DNA of 43,089 nt from Vampirovibrionales bacterium (GCA_947458095.1 CANGYO010000004.1:1-43089), one strand, 5' to 3'; counted from the stretch's first letter, positions 32,207 to 41,197 are shown. Numbers and translations are program-made. Notes: a model not told the origin generated them from the sequence alone.

Positions 32207-33850
32207 TTACATGTCGTTGAACAAGCGTTCTAAATACTGATTAATCTCTTCAGTATCCAATTCTTGTGTCATTAAATTACTGGCTTTGGCACAGGTAAAG
32301 GCTAAAGCGGCTTCGCTAAACTGTTCTTGTTGGGAAAGAAGGCGTCCACGGTTGAAGTGAGCCATCGCATAATGCGGATTCTGTGCCACCGCTTCTAGAA
32401 AGTGATACAATGCCTTGGCTTGCTGGTTGAGGTCATCAAAATAAATACAGCCCAAGTTATTGTGAGCCACCGCATTGTCAGGATCTAGAATCAAGGCTTG
32501 TTTGTAGTAGTAAACCGCTTGTTGAATGGCGTTGGCTTGCCAAGCCGTGTACGCCAAGTTCACCACACATTGCGGATTCTTGGCGCCTTCGTGGGTCAAG
32601 GCGAGTTGGCATAATGCCATGGCTAAATCGTGCTGTTCTAAGGTATTGGCGAGCTTGGCAAGATGGCTCAAGGTGGCGGGGGTCATCTTGTGTTCTTGTT
32701 CGATTTTTAAGAGCAAGGCGATTTCAGCACTTAAAAAGGCGCCGTATTCTTCGTATTTAAATTGAGACGAACTTTCAATAAACACAGGACTTTCTAAAAA
32801 GCTGGCAATCACAAAGGCGATTTTACGCTTGCTTTCTTGCTTTTGAGCATACACATAAGCGAGCAAATACCGTTCGATCGCCGCAAAAGCATTGCCTTCT
32901 TCCGCATACGTCAAGCCGAGTTCCAGTTGAGCCATCGACAAAGACGGCATAAGCGTCACGGTTCTTTCAAGGGCATGCTTGGCTTTGTCATGGGCTTCTA
33001 ACATGCCGTACACATGTGAAAGTTCGTACCACAACAAGGGTTGAGATGGCAAACGGCGAATGGCTCGTTTTAATCGCACCAAGGCGGACGACCATTCTAA
33101 GTGGCTGACTTCCAGTTGAGCGGCATGGATCACAATACTGCTAAGGTACACCGATTTTTGAATCTCTGAACATTGTGCCAAGATTTTAGACACAGGCGCC
33201 TTCAAGCTTTCACTGGCAAATAGCTGTAAAATTTCCATCGTGCTTTGCAAGCATTTCCAAAACCCTTGAGGGCTAGAATGCGTCATTAAATTGCCCAAGT
33301 GGGCAAGGGTCAGTGCGTTTTTTTTCCACGTAATTTGGAAGGTATCCAAGCCTAAATAGGGGGAACCTTCTTCATAAACCAAACGTTGCAAGTTTTGGTG
33401 ATGCTGTTCTAAGTGGTGAAAGCGTTTCGGGATCTTGGCTTGATCCAAATACCCTTGAGCCAAGGCATAATGCCCCGCCAGCGTATGGATATGAGCCAAG
33501 CTTAATTGTACGACCCAGTCTAAGGCAAGGGCTTGAGCGGTGTGAGTCTCTTCTTTTAGATTGAGGGCTTTGTACGCATGATGTTGACCCTTGAAGGTTT
33601 CACCGTTTAGGGTAAAATACAGGGACAAAACGGCGTCCTGCTGCCAAGTACCGTACCATTGTTCGTTAATTTGGCTTAAAGTGTTTTGAGCGACGTCGTG
33701 TTTGGGATGCAATTCCCATTGAGAGACTAAGCCGTCGAGGTGATTTAAAAGGGCTTCAAGCAAGTGGATTTGAGGTTCACAAACAGGGGTACTGGGCTGA
33801 AGAAAGAGTTGTTCAAGCTGGTGGACGTTCATGGATTGTGACATCGACAC
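32207..33850 (-). CDS. TPR-repeat protein of unknown function
   Basis: The 547 residues are helical with TPR units, clearest at about 400-515: NLAYTAWQANAIQQAVYYYKQALILDPDN and AHNNLGCIYFDDLNQQAKALYHFLEAVAQNPHYAMAHFNRG. Another run is near 260-330 (LWYELSHVYGMLEAHDKAKHALERTV). No signal peptide is visible, so a cytoplasmic scaffold is likely; the partner is unknown. The start is GTG at 33850, 5 nt after AGGAGG, or ATG at 33844. Two TGTTAC boxes 10 bp apart lie about 110 bp upstream (33957 and 33967). Confidence 0.8.
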   Translation of the reverse strand: MSMSQSMNVHQLEQLFLQPSTPVCEPQIHLLEALLNHLDGLVSQWELHPKHDVAQNTLSQINEQWYGTWQQDAVLSLYFTLNGETFKGQHHAYKALNLKEETHTAQALALDWVVQLSLAHIHTLAGHYALAQGYLDQAKIPKRFHHLEQHHQNLQRLVYEEGSPYLGLDTFQITWKKNALTLAHLGNLMTHSSPQGFWKCLQSTMEILQLFASESLKAPVSKILAQCSEIQKSVYLSSIVIHAAQLEVSHLEWSSALVRLKRAIRRLPSQPLLWYELSHVYGMLEAHDKAKHALERTVTLMPSLSMAQLELGLTYAEEGNAFAAIERYLLAYVYAQKQESKRKIAFVIASFLESPVFIESSSQFKYEEYGAFLSAEIALLLKIEQEHKMTPATLSHLAKLANTLEQHDLAMALCQLALTHEGAKNPQCVVNLAYTAWQANAIQQAVYYYKQALILDPDNAVAHNNLGCIYFDDLNQQAKALYHFLEAVAQNPHYAMAHFNRGRLLSQQEQFSEAALAFTCAKASNLMTQELDTEEINQYLERLFNDM

Positions 33851-33956
33851 GGGAGCCTCCTGTTAAAGGGCATGCTACGCTTGCCCTAACGTTGGGCGGT
33901 GGTCTATGCCTCCTACAAATGGAGTATCGAACAAGGCTCACTTTTTCTACAAGGGG

Positions 33957-33972
33957 TGTTACATTCTGTTAC
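33957..33972 (-). promoter_or_regulatory. tandem TGTTAC boxes upstream of the TPR gene
   Basis: TGTTACA and TGTTACG start 10 bp apart, one helical turn. On the minus strand they read TGTAACA-like, facing the TPR gene. No strong -35/-10 pair was recognised between them and the gene. The rest of the 33851-34271 gap holds only repeat D2. Confidence 0.3.
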
Positions 33973-34082
33973 GGTTCACCCTTTTAGCGAAGCAAGGGGC
34001 GTATTTCTGACACACGAAACCTGCTTTTTCGACACACAAAACCCACAGTTCTGACACACACTTTGAAGGGAAAACGGCTTTT

Positions 34083-34162
34083 GTCATGTTGAGTGGAGCG
34101 AAACATCCCCTCCCAACGGAGTCGGAGGTGGGGGGAGATCCTTCGCATACGTTCAGGATGAC
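34083..34162. repeat. dispersed repeat D, copy 2
   Basis: The element starts gtcatgttgagtggagcgaa and ends gttcaggatgac; read inverted it matches 29409-29479 in both arms, with a different purine-rich centre. It lies in a 420-bp gap without a gene between the TPR gene and citrate synthase. Confidence 0.75.
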
Positions 34163-34271
34163 GTCATTGGGTACTGTTTTCAAGGAGCCACTCTTTTTCA
34201 GTATGCCCTATTTTGAATGCGTTTAATAGTGTCTAAAACCCACGATTTTGAGTTTTGTAACCGTTTCTAAC

Positions 34272-35399
34272 CTAGCCGTTCCAAGGGCGTTGAGGATGCC
34301 CCTCATACAACGCTTTGGGACGAATCAAGCGGTTATTCGCCAATTGTTCCACCACATGAGCCGTCCACCCTGCGGAACGACCGATCGCAAAAATCGGCGT
34401 ATACACTTCGGTCGGAATGTTCATCATGTAATACAAATACGCAATCGGGTAGTCCACATTCGGGAAAAGTCCCTTTTTCTCAGTCATCAACGCTTCTAAG
34501 CGATCCGCAATGGCGGGCCAAGGCGAGTTGGCTCCTTTGGCTTCGACAAATTCCGTACGCATTTCACGCAATAATCTCGCACGAGGATCCCCGTTTTTAT
34601 AGGCACGATGCCCAAAGCCCATGATTTTACGCTTTTCAGCCAAGGCTTTTTCAAGCCACGCATCGACATTTTCAGGGCTAGCCACTTCTAAGAAAGTCAA
34701 CATGGCTTGCTCGTTGGCTCCGCCATGTAAAGGCCCTTTCAAGGCACCAATGGCGGCAACCACGCCTGAATGAATATCGCTCAAGGTGGATGTCGTCACT
34801 CTCGCACTAAAGGTGGATGCATTAAAGCTATGCTCGGCATAAATCACCAAGGTGGCGTTAAAGACTTTCGCCGTAAGGGCATCAGGCTTTTGACCTTGCA
34901 ACATATATAAGGTATGTTCCGCATGGGTGAGTTCAGTCCCCAAAACCTTAGGCAAAGGTGTGCCTGCTTTGGCGTGAGAAAAAGCAGCGGTCAAAGCGGG
35001 CATTTTGGCGATGATACGAATGGCTTTACGCAGATTACTTTCGTTGGTATGCACGTTCTTTTCAGGATCGTAAAGGGCTTCAAGGGCAAGGCCTGCTTTA
35101 AGGGCATCCATGGGGTGAGCATCCTGTGGAAAACCTGCGATGATGCTGGCAACTTCGGGGCGAATCCCGCGTTCAGCAACCAAAGTTTGTGTGAAGAGAT
35201 CCAGCTCATTCGGTGTTGGCAATTCGCCGTACAATAAGAGGTAAGCGGTTTGTTCAAAGCTGGCGTGTTGCATCAAATCTTGAATATCATACCCACGATA
35301 TAACAAGGTTTGCGTTTCAGGGTTAATCGTACAAATCTTCGTCGTTCCAGCAATAACGCCTTCAAGACCGGGGGAATATGCTACGGTGGCTGCGTTCAT
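34272..35399 (-). CDS. gltA: citrate synthase (short bacterial type)
   Basis: Citrate synthase condenses oxaloacetate and acetyl-CoA. The 375 residues show LYRGYDIQDLMQHASFEQTAYLLLYGELP near the start, the catalytic-site GPLHGGANEQAM, and GFGHRAYKNGDPRARLLREM with the second active-site His. The length and N-terminus match the short, type II-like or 2-methylcitrate synthase-like group, so propionyl-CoA may be an alternative substrate; no prp genes are near. I start at 35399, where AAGGAG lies 7 nt upstream; the track start six codons earlier would overlap the ribosome-binding site. Confidence 0.93.
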   Translation of the reverse strand: MNAATVAYSPGLEGVIAGTTKICTINPETQTLLYRGYDIQDLMQHASFEQTAYLLLYGELPTPNELDLFTQTLVAERGIRPEVASIIAGFPQDAHPMDALKAGLALEALYDPEKNVHTNESNLRKAIRIIAKMPALTAAFSHAKAGTPLPKVLGTELTHAEHTLYMLQGQKPDALTAKVFNATLVIYAEHSFNASTFSARVTTSTLSDIHSGVVAAIGALKGPLHGGANEQAMLTFLEVASPENVDAWLEKALAEKRKIMGFGHRAYKNGDPRARLLREMRTEFVEAKGANSPWPAIADRLEALMTEKKGLFPNVDYPIAYLYYMMNIPTEVYTPIFAIGRSAGWTAHVVEQLANNRLIRPKALYEGHPQRPWNG

Positions 35400-35526
35400 G
35401 GAACGGCTCCTTCTCATTGAATAAATAAAATTGGTTTAAGCGGGGAAGTGAGGTTTTTAATCATTCACTATCTTCATTAGTATAACTTAAAAAAACAAAA
35501 AGTCATCACACGCAAGAAGAATCTCC

Positions 35527-35877
35527 TTAGGCGAGTAAAAAGATTTGACCTCCGCCGTAAATGGGTTTTTCATTATGGTAGCCAATAAACATAGGCTGTT
35601 CAAGAGGTTTATTTTCGCCCATGTTGCGGGTTTTGCCCAAGCTAGAAACTTCGCTCGACATTAAAAACGGGTTGCTTTTGCCGATGCCTGAAAGTCCTCC
35701 CAAGGCGGGGCTGGGGAAATTCGGCAGGTTGGGGCGAGTTACTTGTGACGACAAAGGGGCTTCTACAGCCACCAAGCCTTGTGCAAAGCCGTCTTGCTGA
35801 CCTTTTTGGGCTTGAAAGCGTTGGTTAATGGAAGATTGTTTGAAGAGGGTGTTTTGAATGCTGTCGAGCAATCCCAT
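35527..35877 (-). CDS. small protein of unknown function
   Basis: The 116 residues start MGLLDSIQNTLFKQSSINQR and end GQIFLLA. They are rich in Pro, Gly, Ser and Asn, with no signal peptide or membrane helix. Its composition is like that of the other lineage-specific small proteins in the window (12000 and 18342) without sequence similarity. AAGG 9 nt before the ATG supports translation. Confidence 0.6.
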   Translation of the reverse strand: MGLLDSIQNTLFKQSSINQRFQAQKGQQDGFAQGLVAVEAPLSSQVTRPNLPNFPSPALGGLSGIGKSNPFLMSSEVSSLGKTRNMGENKPLEQPMFIGYHNEKPIYGGGQIFLLA

Positions 35878-36009
35878 GGGGTGGACCTTATGGTTCTAGG
35901 ACATTTTGTTTAGTATGACGGCTTTTGGGTGTGAACGCATCCCCTTTAAGGCAGGACTTCCTTTGAATACATGAGGTTTTTTCAAAAAAGAGGTTTCGTG
36001 TGTCGAGAA

Positions 36010-36217
36010 TATAGTGTTTTATATATAGAAAGATCTGCAAAAGGGGTTTTTGTCATTGCGAGCGTAGCGTGGCAATCTGTAAAAACGCCGCAGGTGATGA
36101 ACAGATTGCTTCGTTTCACTCGCAATGACGGTGTATTTTTCGACTTTCGCAGAGCTTTCTATAGTATCCGCTAGATAAAACAGTCTACTCTAGGAACCTA
36201 GACTCGCAGATGTGTGA
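36010..36217. repeat. composite repeat: A left end, C element, B core
   Basis: Bases 36010-36021 (tatagtgtttta) match the A left end. A full C element follows, then gctagataaaacag, which resembles the right part of B2. Finally 36190-36217 (ctaggaacctagactcgcag and onward) matches the B1 core with one difference. The last part encodes the end of the TolC-family gene. No other gene is seen in the gap 35878-36197. Confidence 0.75.
36024..36163. repeat. dispersed repeat C, copy 3
   Basis: The element is 140 bp, from tatagaaagatctgcaaaag to ttcgcagagctttctata. Its inner arms gtcattgcgagcgtagcgtg and ttcactcgcaatgac enclose a C-rich centre. It lies within the composite upstream of the TolC-family stop codon, flanked by TA. 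Confidence 0.88.
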
Positions 36218-37595
36218 AATCTACAGTGGGTTGTTCCCACGGTAATTTAAGCAAAAGCCCTTCTAAGGGAAGCCCTGTTTGTTGTTCAAGCAACGCCCAC
36301 GCTTGCCATGCTAAACCTAAGTTTAGTAAGTAATCCAACTGAATGGCTTGGCAGGCTTGACGAGCCAAAATCACATTAGCCAGACCTGTTTTCCCATATC
36401 GATAGCCTAAGTCTGCCAACCGCAAGACTTCTTGCGATTGAGGCAAAAGGTTTTCTCGGTAGTTGTCTAAAACCCGTTGTTGTGTGGCAATTCCTGTAAT
36501 GGCTTGTTGAATACTATTTTTAATCGAAAACGTTAAGGCTTCCACAGACTTTTCATCGGTGCTGAGTTGGGCTTTGGCTTTGCCAATTTCTTCTTCTTGA
36601 TTATCAAATACGGGAAGTGGCACATTGAGGGTCACATAACCGCCCAAAAAGGTGCCTTTTTCATTGGCGGTTGGATTCGACGTGGACAACGGAGACAAGG
36701 TATTGACGAATAAGACGCCTCCCCCCACTTGAGCGTCAGGAATGCGTTTTATTTTTTCGGATTTTAGCTGTAAACGACTTGCATCCACTTGCTTTAACGC
36801 CACCTTAAGTTCTTGCCGTTGGGTCAAGCCTTCATTTTGAAGTGAGAGAATCAGTGCCTCTTCTTTGGCTTGGGGTAGAAAACTCTTCCACTGAGGAATA
36901 TGCTCTAATAAAGCAAGGCTCCCTGCGGACAAAGGCAAGCGACTGGGGTCTTCTTCTCCCACAAAATAAGCCAGCTTCAAACGGTTTTGAGCCAGCTGTC
37001 CTTCTAACTGAATACGCTGAGGAAACAACTGCGAACGAACCAAGCGTGCTTGCAACAAGTCCGCTTCAGGGGAACTGCCTGCTTTGACGCGGACTTCTGC
37101 AATACGAATGAGCTGATTCACCGAGACGAATTGTTTTTCAAGCTGAGCGGTTTGGCTCACGGTCGCCAAGTATTCTAGGTATGCCAAGCGTAAATTACTT
37201 CGCAATAACCACAAGGCTTGTTGAAGTCCCGTTTTTTCTTTTTCTAAAATGGTTTTGGCTATAAGGGTTCTTAATTTACGTTTAGGCCCGAGTTCAAAGG
37301 TTTGCGTCAAGCCCACTTGGTTGGGGTTGCCCAAAACAGACGTTTGACGTCCCCAGCCCCAATAAGTATTCAGACTAGGGTTCGGAATCGTCGCCGCAAT
37401 ACCGATGTCTTCTTGGGTCACCTTAAGGGTTTCTTGAAGGACTTTAACATCATGATTTTGTTTAATGGCAAGTTGATACAGCTGTTCAAAGCTTGAAGCA
37501 TGAGCATCGAAGGTTTGAGCGTCTGCCGTATGTTGAGAAAAGCCTTGAAGTAAAAGGGTGAAGATAAAAAAGTAGACAAAGAAAGTATATTTCAC
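36198..37595 (-). CDS. TolC/CzcC-like outer membrane efflux protein
   Basis: An outer-membrane channel component for tripartite efflux or type I secretion. The 465 residues start with a signal peptide (YTFFVYFFIFTLLLQGFSQHTADA), followed by two OEP repeats of long helices, with NPSLNTYWGWGRQTSVLGNPNQVGLTQTFEL and GGYVTLNVPLPVFDNQEEEIGKA typical of the CzcC/CusC branch. I start at the GTG at 37595, preceded by AAGGTG; the track begins 3 codons earlier. No inner-membrane pump or adaptor gene is adjacent. The last residues (THLRV) and TAG stop are encoded by a B repeat core, the same peptide that B1 encodes at 1352. Confidence 0.87.
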   Translation of the reverse strand: MKYTFFVYFFIFTLLLQGFSQHTADAQTFDAHASSFEQLYQLAIKQNHDVKVLQETLKVTQEDIGIAATIPNPSLNTYWGWGRQTSVLGNPNQVGLTQTFELGPKRKLRTLIAKTILEKEKTGLQQALWLLRSNLRLAYLEYLATVSQTAQLEKQFVSVNQLIRIAEVRVKAGSSPEADLLQARLVRSQLFPQRIQLEGQLAQNRLKLAYFVGEEDPSRLPLSAGSLALLEHIPQWKSFLPQAKEEALILSLQNEGLTQRQELKVALKQVDASRLQLKSEKIKRIPDAQVGGGVLFVNTLSPLSTSNPTANEKGTFLGGYVTLNVPLPVFDNQEEEIGKAKAQLSTDEKSVEALTFSIKNSIQQAITGIATQQRVLDNYRENLLPQSQEVLRLADLGYRYGKTGLANVILARQACQAIQLDYLLNLGLAWQAWALLEQQTGLPLEGLLLKLPWEQPTVDFTHLRV

Positions 37596-37655
37596 AATAG
37601 GCACCTTAAAATACGAACATCATAACCATTCTATAGCCACCTGCAAGCAAGGCTA

Positions 37656-37804
37656 TCTAGTGTTTTAAAGAGTTTTCCGTACTTAGGCTAGACGAGGAGC
37701 CTAGATTATTTTGTGAAGAAGTGTAGATAGACCTACATGACTGAACAAAATAATCGTAGCGACAAAGTATAAGCACTGTAGGGGAAACTCTTTAAAACAC
37801 TATA
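37656..37804. repeat. dispersed repeat A, copy 3
   Basis: This 149-bp copy has the longest terminal inverted repeats: tgttttaaagagttttcc at the left pairs with ggggaaactctttaaaaca at the right with few mismatches. The internal stems are intact. It lies between the TolC-family gene and the small gene at 38243. Confidence 0.9.
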
Positions 37805-37931
37805 TCAAAAGGATACGAGTTGCTTCTCTCGCTTTCTATTCTACCACACGAAAGTCAACAGAACGTTTGAAAATCATCTTTTCTCATAGATATAGCCGTC
37901 TTGATCATTTTCTACAGAGTTTTTTAAAATA

Positions 37932-37953
37932 AACTGTTACAATTTTTACAGTT
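37932..37953 (+). promoter_or_regulatory. AACTGT-N10-ACAGTT palindrome with a TGTTACA box
   Basis: Two 6-bp perfect arms are 10 bp apart and the left arm runs into TGTTACA. It lies about 300 bp upstream of the small gene at 38243. From here to that gene I see a C-rich stretch and a run of CTCCTA units, but no ORF I trust. Confidence 0.4.
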
Positions 37954-38242
37954 CAGGCAATTGTAAGATTATTTTTATCTTTATTAAAGCACAGAGGAGA
38001 TTATTCCTCCCCCCCACTCCTATTCACCACATGTATTTGCCCCCCTTGTTTCAGAAACGGGTGTAATCCAAAACGTTTAGAGATACTTACACCTTCCCGA
38101 TGACGTTCATTGTTTTACGGATCTGCTTCCTTTGTGTTGCGTAAAACGCCTCCTCTTCCTCCTACTCCTACTCCTACTCCCTGTTCGCTCCTTATTAATA
38201 CCTGTTCACCCCTTAAGAAAAAAAGAGAAAATAAATACCATT

Positions 38243-38446
38243 ATGGCTTTAACTGAACCCCAAATCTCGTCTTTATTAGGTTACATTGCTGAACCCATTC
38301 AAAACAAAGTTTCTGATAAAAATCAGGCGGACTTAAAAGCAATTATGCTCGTCTTCAAAGAAATTGATGCTCAAAGAAGCTTGCAAATGCCTTCTTGCAT
38401 CGAACAACGCTGGATTGATTTCTTGCCTTGGCATTCGTTTAACTAA
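38243..38446 (+). CDS. small protein of unknown function
   Basis: A 67-residue protein starting MALTEPQISSLLGYIAEPIQ and ending LPWHSFN. It is predicted helical and soluble. The longer frame in the ORF track (from 38132) would add a leucine-rich stretch encoded by CT-rich simple sequence, which I judge non-coding. The ribosome-binding site before 38243 is weak (aaagagaaaat), so the start is uncertain. It lies upstream of the WYL operon but the promoter at 38528 separates them. Confidence 0.5.
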   Translation: MALTEPQISSLLGYIAEPIQNKVSDKNQADLKAIMLVFKEIDAQRSLQMPSCIEQRWIDFLPWHSFN

Positions 38447-38474
38447 AAGCGTTTAACCTTTTTGTGTATCTTTG

Positions 38475-38556
38475 TGTAACAGAATAAAACAATTCTCAAT
38501 AACATAGGTGTCAAAAAATACCTAGCCTTGCAAGACAACTTAAGTATTGATATTCT
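38475..38556 (+). promoter_or_regulatory. TGTAACA box and sigma70-like promoter of the WYL-pilin operon
   Basis: TTGCAA (38528-38533) and TATTCT (38551-38556) are separated by exactly 17 bp, with the next start codon at 38621. TGTAACA at 38475 lies about 47 bp further upstream, farther than in the 18200 promoter. Confidence 0.55.
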
Positions 38557-38620
38557 AAGAAATACACGTCTGATTAAATCATTCTAATCGTATCAAACAG
38601 TCAAAGAGAACCCCTCCCCT

Positions 38621-39679
38621 ATGGTTCGTCAAACCTTGAAGAACACCTACCATACGAGTTCACTGTACTTGCTGAAGTTTTTAGCATTTTTAGAAGTGAA
38701 CGCACTCAAACGTGCTGAATTGCAGGGGTTCTTTGAGCAGGATGCCGACTGCCTTTCGCCCCTTTCAACCGATACCTTGCGTTTGTATGCCAATGCACTT
38801 GAAGACATCGGTTGCGTGATTCATCGCCCTGATAAAACCAATGATTTTCAATACAAACTGGAGTATTCCCCTTTTTACGTACAACTTTCTTCGGAAGAAT
38901 GGCAATTGCTTTTGCATAGTTTAGACAGTAAATTGCGAACGTCTCACATCCCTAGTTTTGTGCGTGTTTATGAAATGGCAGAACATTTACTGTCGCAAAA
39001 GTTTTTGAGTCTTCAGGTCAAGCAAGAATTACAAAATGTGTTAAACCGTTATATTCAACCGTTTCAACTCAAAAATCTCAAGCTTTTGGAACGCTCAGCG
39101 GAGTTGAATACGTGGTTCTTGGTTCAATATCAAGGTAAAGAATCGGTCTATGAATGGCAGGTTTTGCATGACACCTTAATTTTAGACAACCGTCGTTTGT
39201 ATTGGTTGTGTTATCAAGTCAGTCCGCAGACAGGGGATATTTTTCCCTTGATGTTGCGTGTGGACAGATGCCGTAACCTATTCCCCATCCCTAAGCTAAA
39301 GTCAGACGCTTATGAGCCGACGCATCGTCGTATTTTAAGTTATATTGACACGGAACCCGAATTAAGTTGTGCCGTTGTTCTGCCAAAGGGTATTAATTTT
39401 ATTTCGCCTCGCTTACGAGGAGAACGGCTCTTGTTTTTAAGTGAAGAAGCTCAAGACGCTTTACCGTTTTGGCAAGAGATTCAAGCGTTTTATGGTGTTG
39501 AAACTTATGCCATTCAATACACGGTTAAAACCACACATCTTTTTTATTTAATACAGTGCCTAAAAGCCTCAGGAGGCTTTTTAATTCCTTTAACATCCGC
39601 TTTTTCAGAAGCCTTTGAAAGCAGTCAAGAAAGAAAAAAGCCCGAAAAAGACATCCATGAAAGGGTATTAAGCCTATGA
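38621..39679 (+). CDS. WYL-domain-like transcriptional regulator, first of a pair
   Basis: The 352 residues begin with a helix-turn-helix-like region (about 10-70, STDTLRLYANALEDIGCVI). The segment DNRRLYWLCYQVSPQTGDIFPLMLRVDRCRNLFPI near 190-225 resembles the WYL core, whose strands end in an R-hydrophobic-DRI-like motif. WYL proteins bind nucleic acid or nucleotides and often regulate defence or DNA-damage genes. Its TGA overlaps the ATG of the next gene (ATGA), so the two are translationally coupled. The similarity is moderate; a distant YafY-like regulator is the best description. Confidence 0.6.
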   Translation: MVRQTLKNTYHTSSLYLLKFLAFLEVNALKRAELQGFFEQDADCLSPLSTDTLRLYANALEDIGCVIHRPDKTNDFQYKLEYSPFYVQLSSEEWQLLLHSLDSKLRTSHIPSFVRVYEMAEHLLSQKFLSLQVKQELQNVLNRYIQPFQLKNLKLLERSAELNTWFLVQYQGKESVYEWQVLHDTLILDNRRLYWLCYQVSPQTGDIFPLMLRVDRCRNLFPIPKLKSDAYEPTHRRILSYIDTEPELSCAVVLPKGINFISPRLRGERLLFLSEEAQDALPFWQEIQAFYGVETYAIQYTVKTTHLFYLIQCLKASGGFLIPLTSAFSEAFESSQERKKPEKDIHERVLSL

Positions 39680-40662
39680 CTTTTTCAGGCATCTCAGATC
39701 CCTTTAAACAAGCCGCCAGTCTTCCGCTCCCTTCGGATTTACATGCAACGGCTAAGCGTGTTCTAAGTATTGTCTTAATTTTATTAGAACAGCTCAAGGT
39801 AGAAGAATCGGTGTTAATGGCACGCTTAAGCCCTGAAGGTGAAGAGCCTGTGCCTTATAACACCTTACGAAAATATATTCGTACCTTGCGTTATGCGGGT
39901 TTTGACATTGTGCGAAAACGCCTAGACGGGGCTATTTTCTACTTATTAAACGACACAAAGTTTCACTTGGATTTAAGCGTTCAACATGCTCAAGGCTTTG
40001 AAGAATGGGTGACGTCTCTTTCTAAATCAAGCTTGCTTTACCGTAAGTTGATGCTGTTGGTGTCGCCTCCGTTTCGTATGGGGTTTTGGGATCCTAACTT
40101 TGCTTATCAACAACCCTCTTCGCCCACGTTGTTTGAAGGAAAAGAACATTTAAAGCTTTTACAAGAAGCCATTGCGTCTAAAGAGCTTTTAGAGTTCCAG
40201 TTGTACAACGATGTACAGAGTCAAACGCAAATTTCAACGTTTTGGGCAAGACCGTATGCCCTAAGCCCCTTTCGTCAAAGAGATGCCGTTATTTCTGCGA
40301 TTCACCCATATAACCGTCAAATCTTTCATCTTAAACTGAGTAATCTACGTCAGTTGCGTCCCGCATCTAGGCAGTGGTTGACGTCAGATTGGCTTAAGCC
40401 TGTGAACTACCAATTAACGTTGATGCCTCATTTTGCCAAGCGTTATGAAATCAAGCCCCATGAAACACGATTGGGACTTACGGCGTTGGGGGAAACCTGT
40501 ATACAGGTTTCAAAGGAATTACAGTACAAGGCCCTCTCTCGATGCGTGAAATATGATACACTGGTACAAGTGCGTTCAGAAGAGACGTTAAATCAAAAGC
40601 TTCAAGCCTTTCAGGACTTGCAGGCTTGCATTTTTAAAGAAAGTAAGGTGCCTTCCCCTTAG
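39676..40662 (+). CDS. WYL-domain-like transcriptional regulator, second of a pair
   Basis: The 328 residues have an N-terminal helix-turn-helix-like part (VEESVLMARLSPEG ... YNTLRKYIRTLRYAGFDIVRKR) that fits a winged helix. The region STFWARPYALSPFRQRDAVISAIHPYNRQIFHLKLSNLRQLRP near 190-235 matches the WYL pattern PxxL ... R.F.L.RI..L. The gene overlaps the preceding WYL gene by 4 nt. Pairs of such proteins are known to act together, as in PafB-PafC, so a heteromeric regulator is plausible but unproven. Confidence 0.65.
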   Translation: MTFSGISDPFKQAASLPLPSDLHATAKRVLSIVLILLEQLKVEESVLMARLSPEGEEPVPYNTLRKYIRTLRYAGFDIVRKRLDGAIFYLLNDTKFHLDLSVQHAQGFEEWVTSLSKSSLLYRKLMLLVSPPFRMGFWDPNFAYQQPSSPTLFEGKEHLKLLQEAIASKELLEFQLYNDVQSQTQISTFWARPYALSPFRQRDAVISAIHPYNRQIFHLKLSNLRQLRPASRQWLTSDWLKPVNYQLTLMPHFAKRYEIKPHETRLGLTALGETCIQVSKELQYKALSRCVKYDTLVQVRSEETLNQKLQAFQDLQACIFKESKVPSP

Positions 40663-40695
40663 AAGGTACTTCTTAAGGCGAAGGAAACATCCATT

Positions 40696-41169
40696 ATGCA
40701 ATCGTATGTCATGCTAATTAGCTTAGGAAGTTCAGCCGTCATCTATGGTGTGGTGTATTGGCAATTACGATGTTCCTTTTTTAATTTGCTAGGGACTGCG
40801 TTTCGTAAAAAAGCCGCTTTGGCGTCTTCAACGCTTGGTGAATCCTCCATTCCAGACCAATCAGAAGCAGTAGAACAGTTTCAACGAGACAACGCTCATT
40901 TGGAAGAGCACGGGTATTTAAGGCTTTTGAATGTCGTGTATTTTCTTTTTGTCGTCAATGGCTTGGTAAATGTGGCGAAAAAAATCACTTCGTTACAAAT
41001 TAAAGATTTTACTCAAGCAATTCAGATTTGGGCCGATATAACCAGTGGTCAACTCTTTTGGCTAGGATGCTTTGCTGTTTTGTATGTGATTGCCCTATTG
41101 GTGATTAAAGACCGCTTGCAAGATTCATACAGCTCCTTAAGTAGAACGGATTCACCCCAACCTTGGTAA
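40696..41169 (+). CDS. small integral membrane protein
   Basis: The 157 residues have three hydrophobic segments: MLISLGSSAVIYGVVYWQL at the N-terminus, LLNVVYFLFVVNGLVNVA near 80-95, and LFWLGCFAVLYVIALLVI near 120-138. The first loop is acidic and polar. No family was recognised. AAGGAAAC about 11 nt before the ATG supports the start. It lies 33 nt after the second WYL gene and 28 nt before the prepilin, in one probable operon. Confidence 0.7.
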   Translation: MQSYVMLISLGSSAVIYGVVYWQLRCSFFNLLGTAFRKKAALASSTLGESSIPDQSEAVEQFQRDNAHLEEHGYLRLLNVVYFLFVVNGLVNVAKKITSLQIKDFTQAIQIWADITSGQLFWLGCFAVLYVIALLVIKDRLQDSYSSLSRTDSPQPW

Positions 41170-41197
41170 ACCGCTATCAACACAAGGGAAATAGACG

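Noticed and set aside
38132-38242. Leucine-rich extension that looks like a signal peptide
   Set aside because: The leucines come from CT-rich simple sequence (CTCCTA units) and there is no ribosome-binding site before it.
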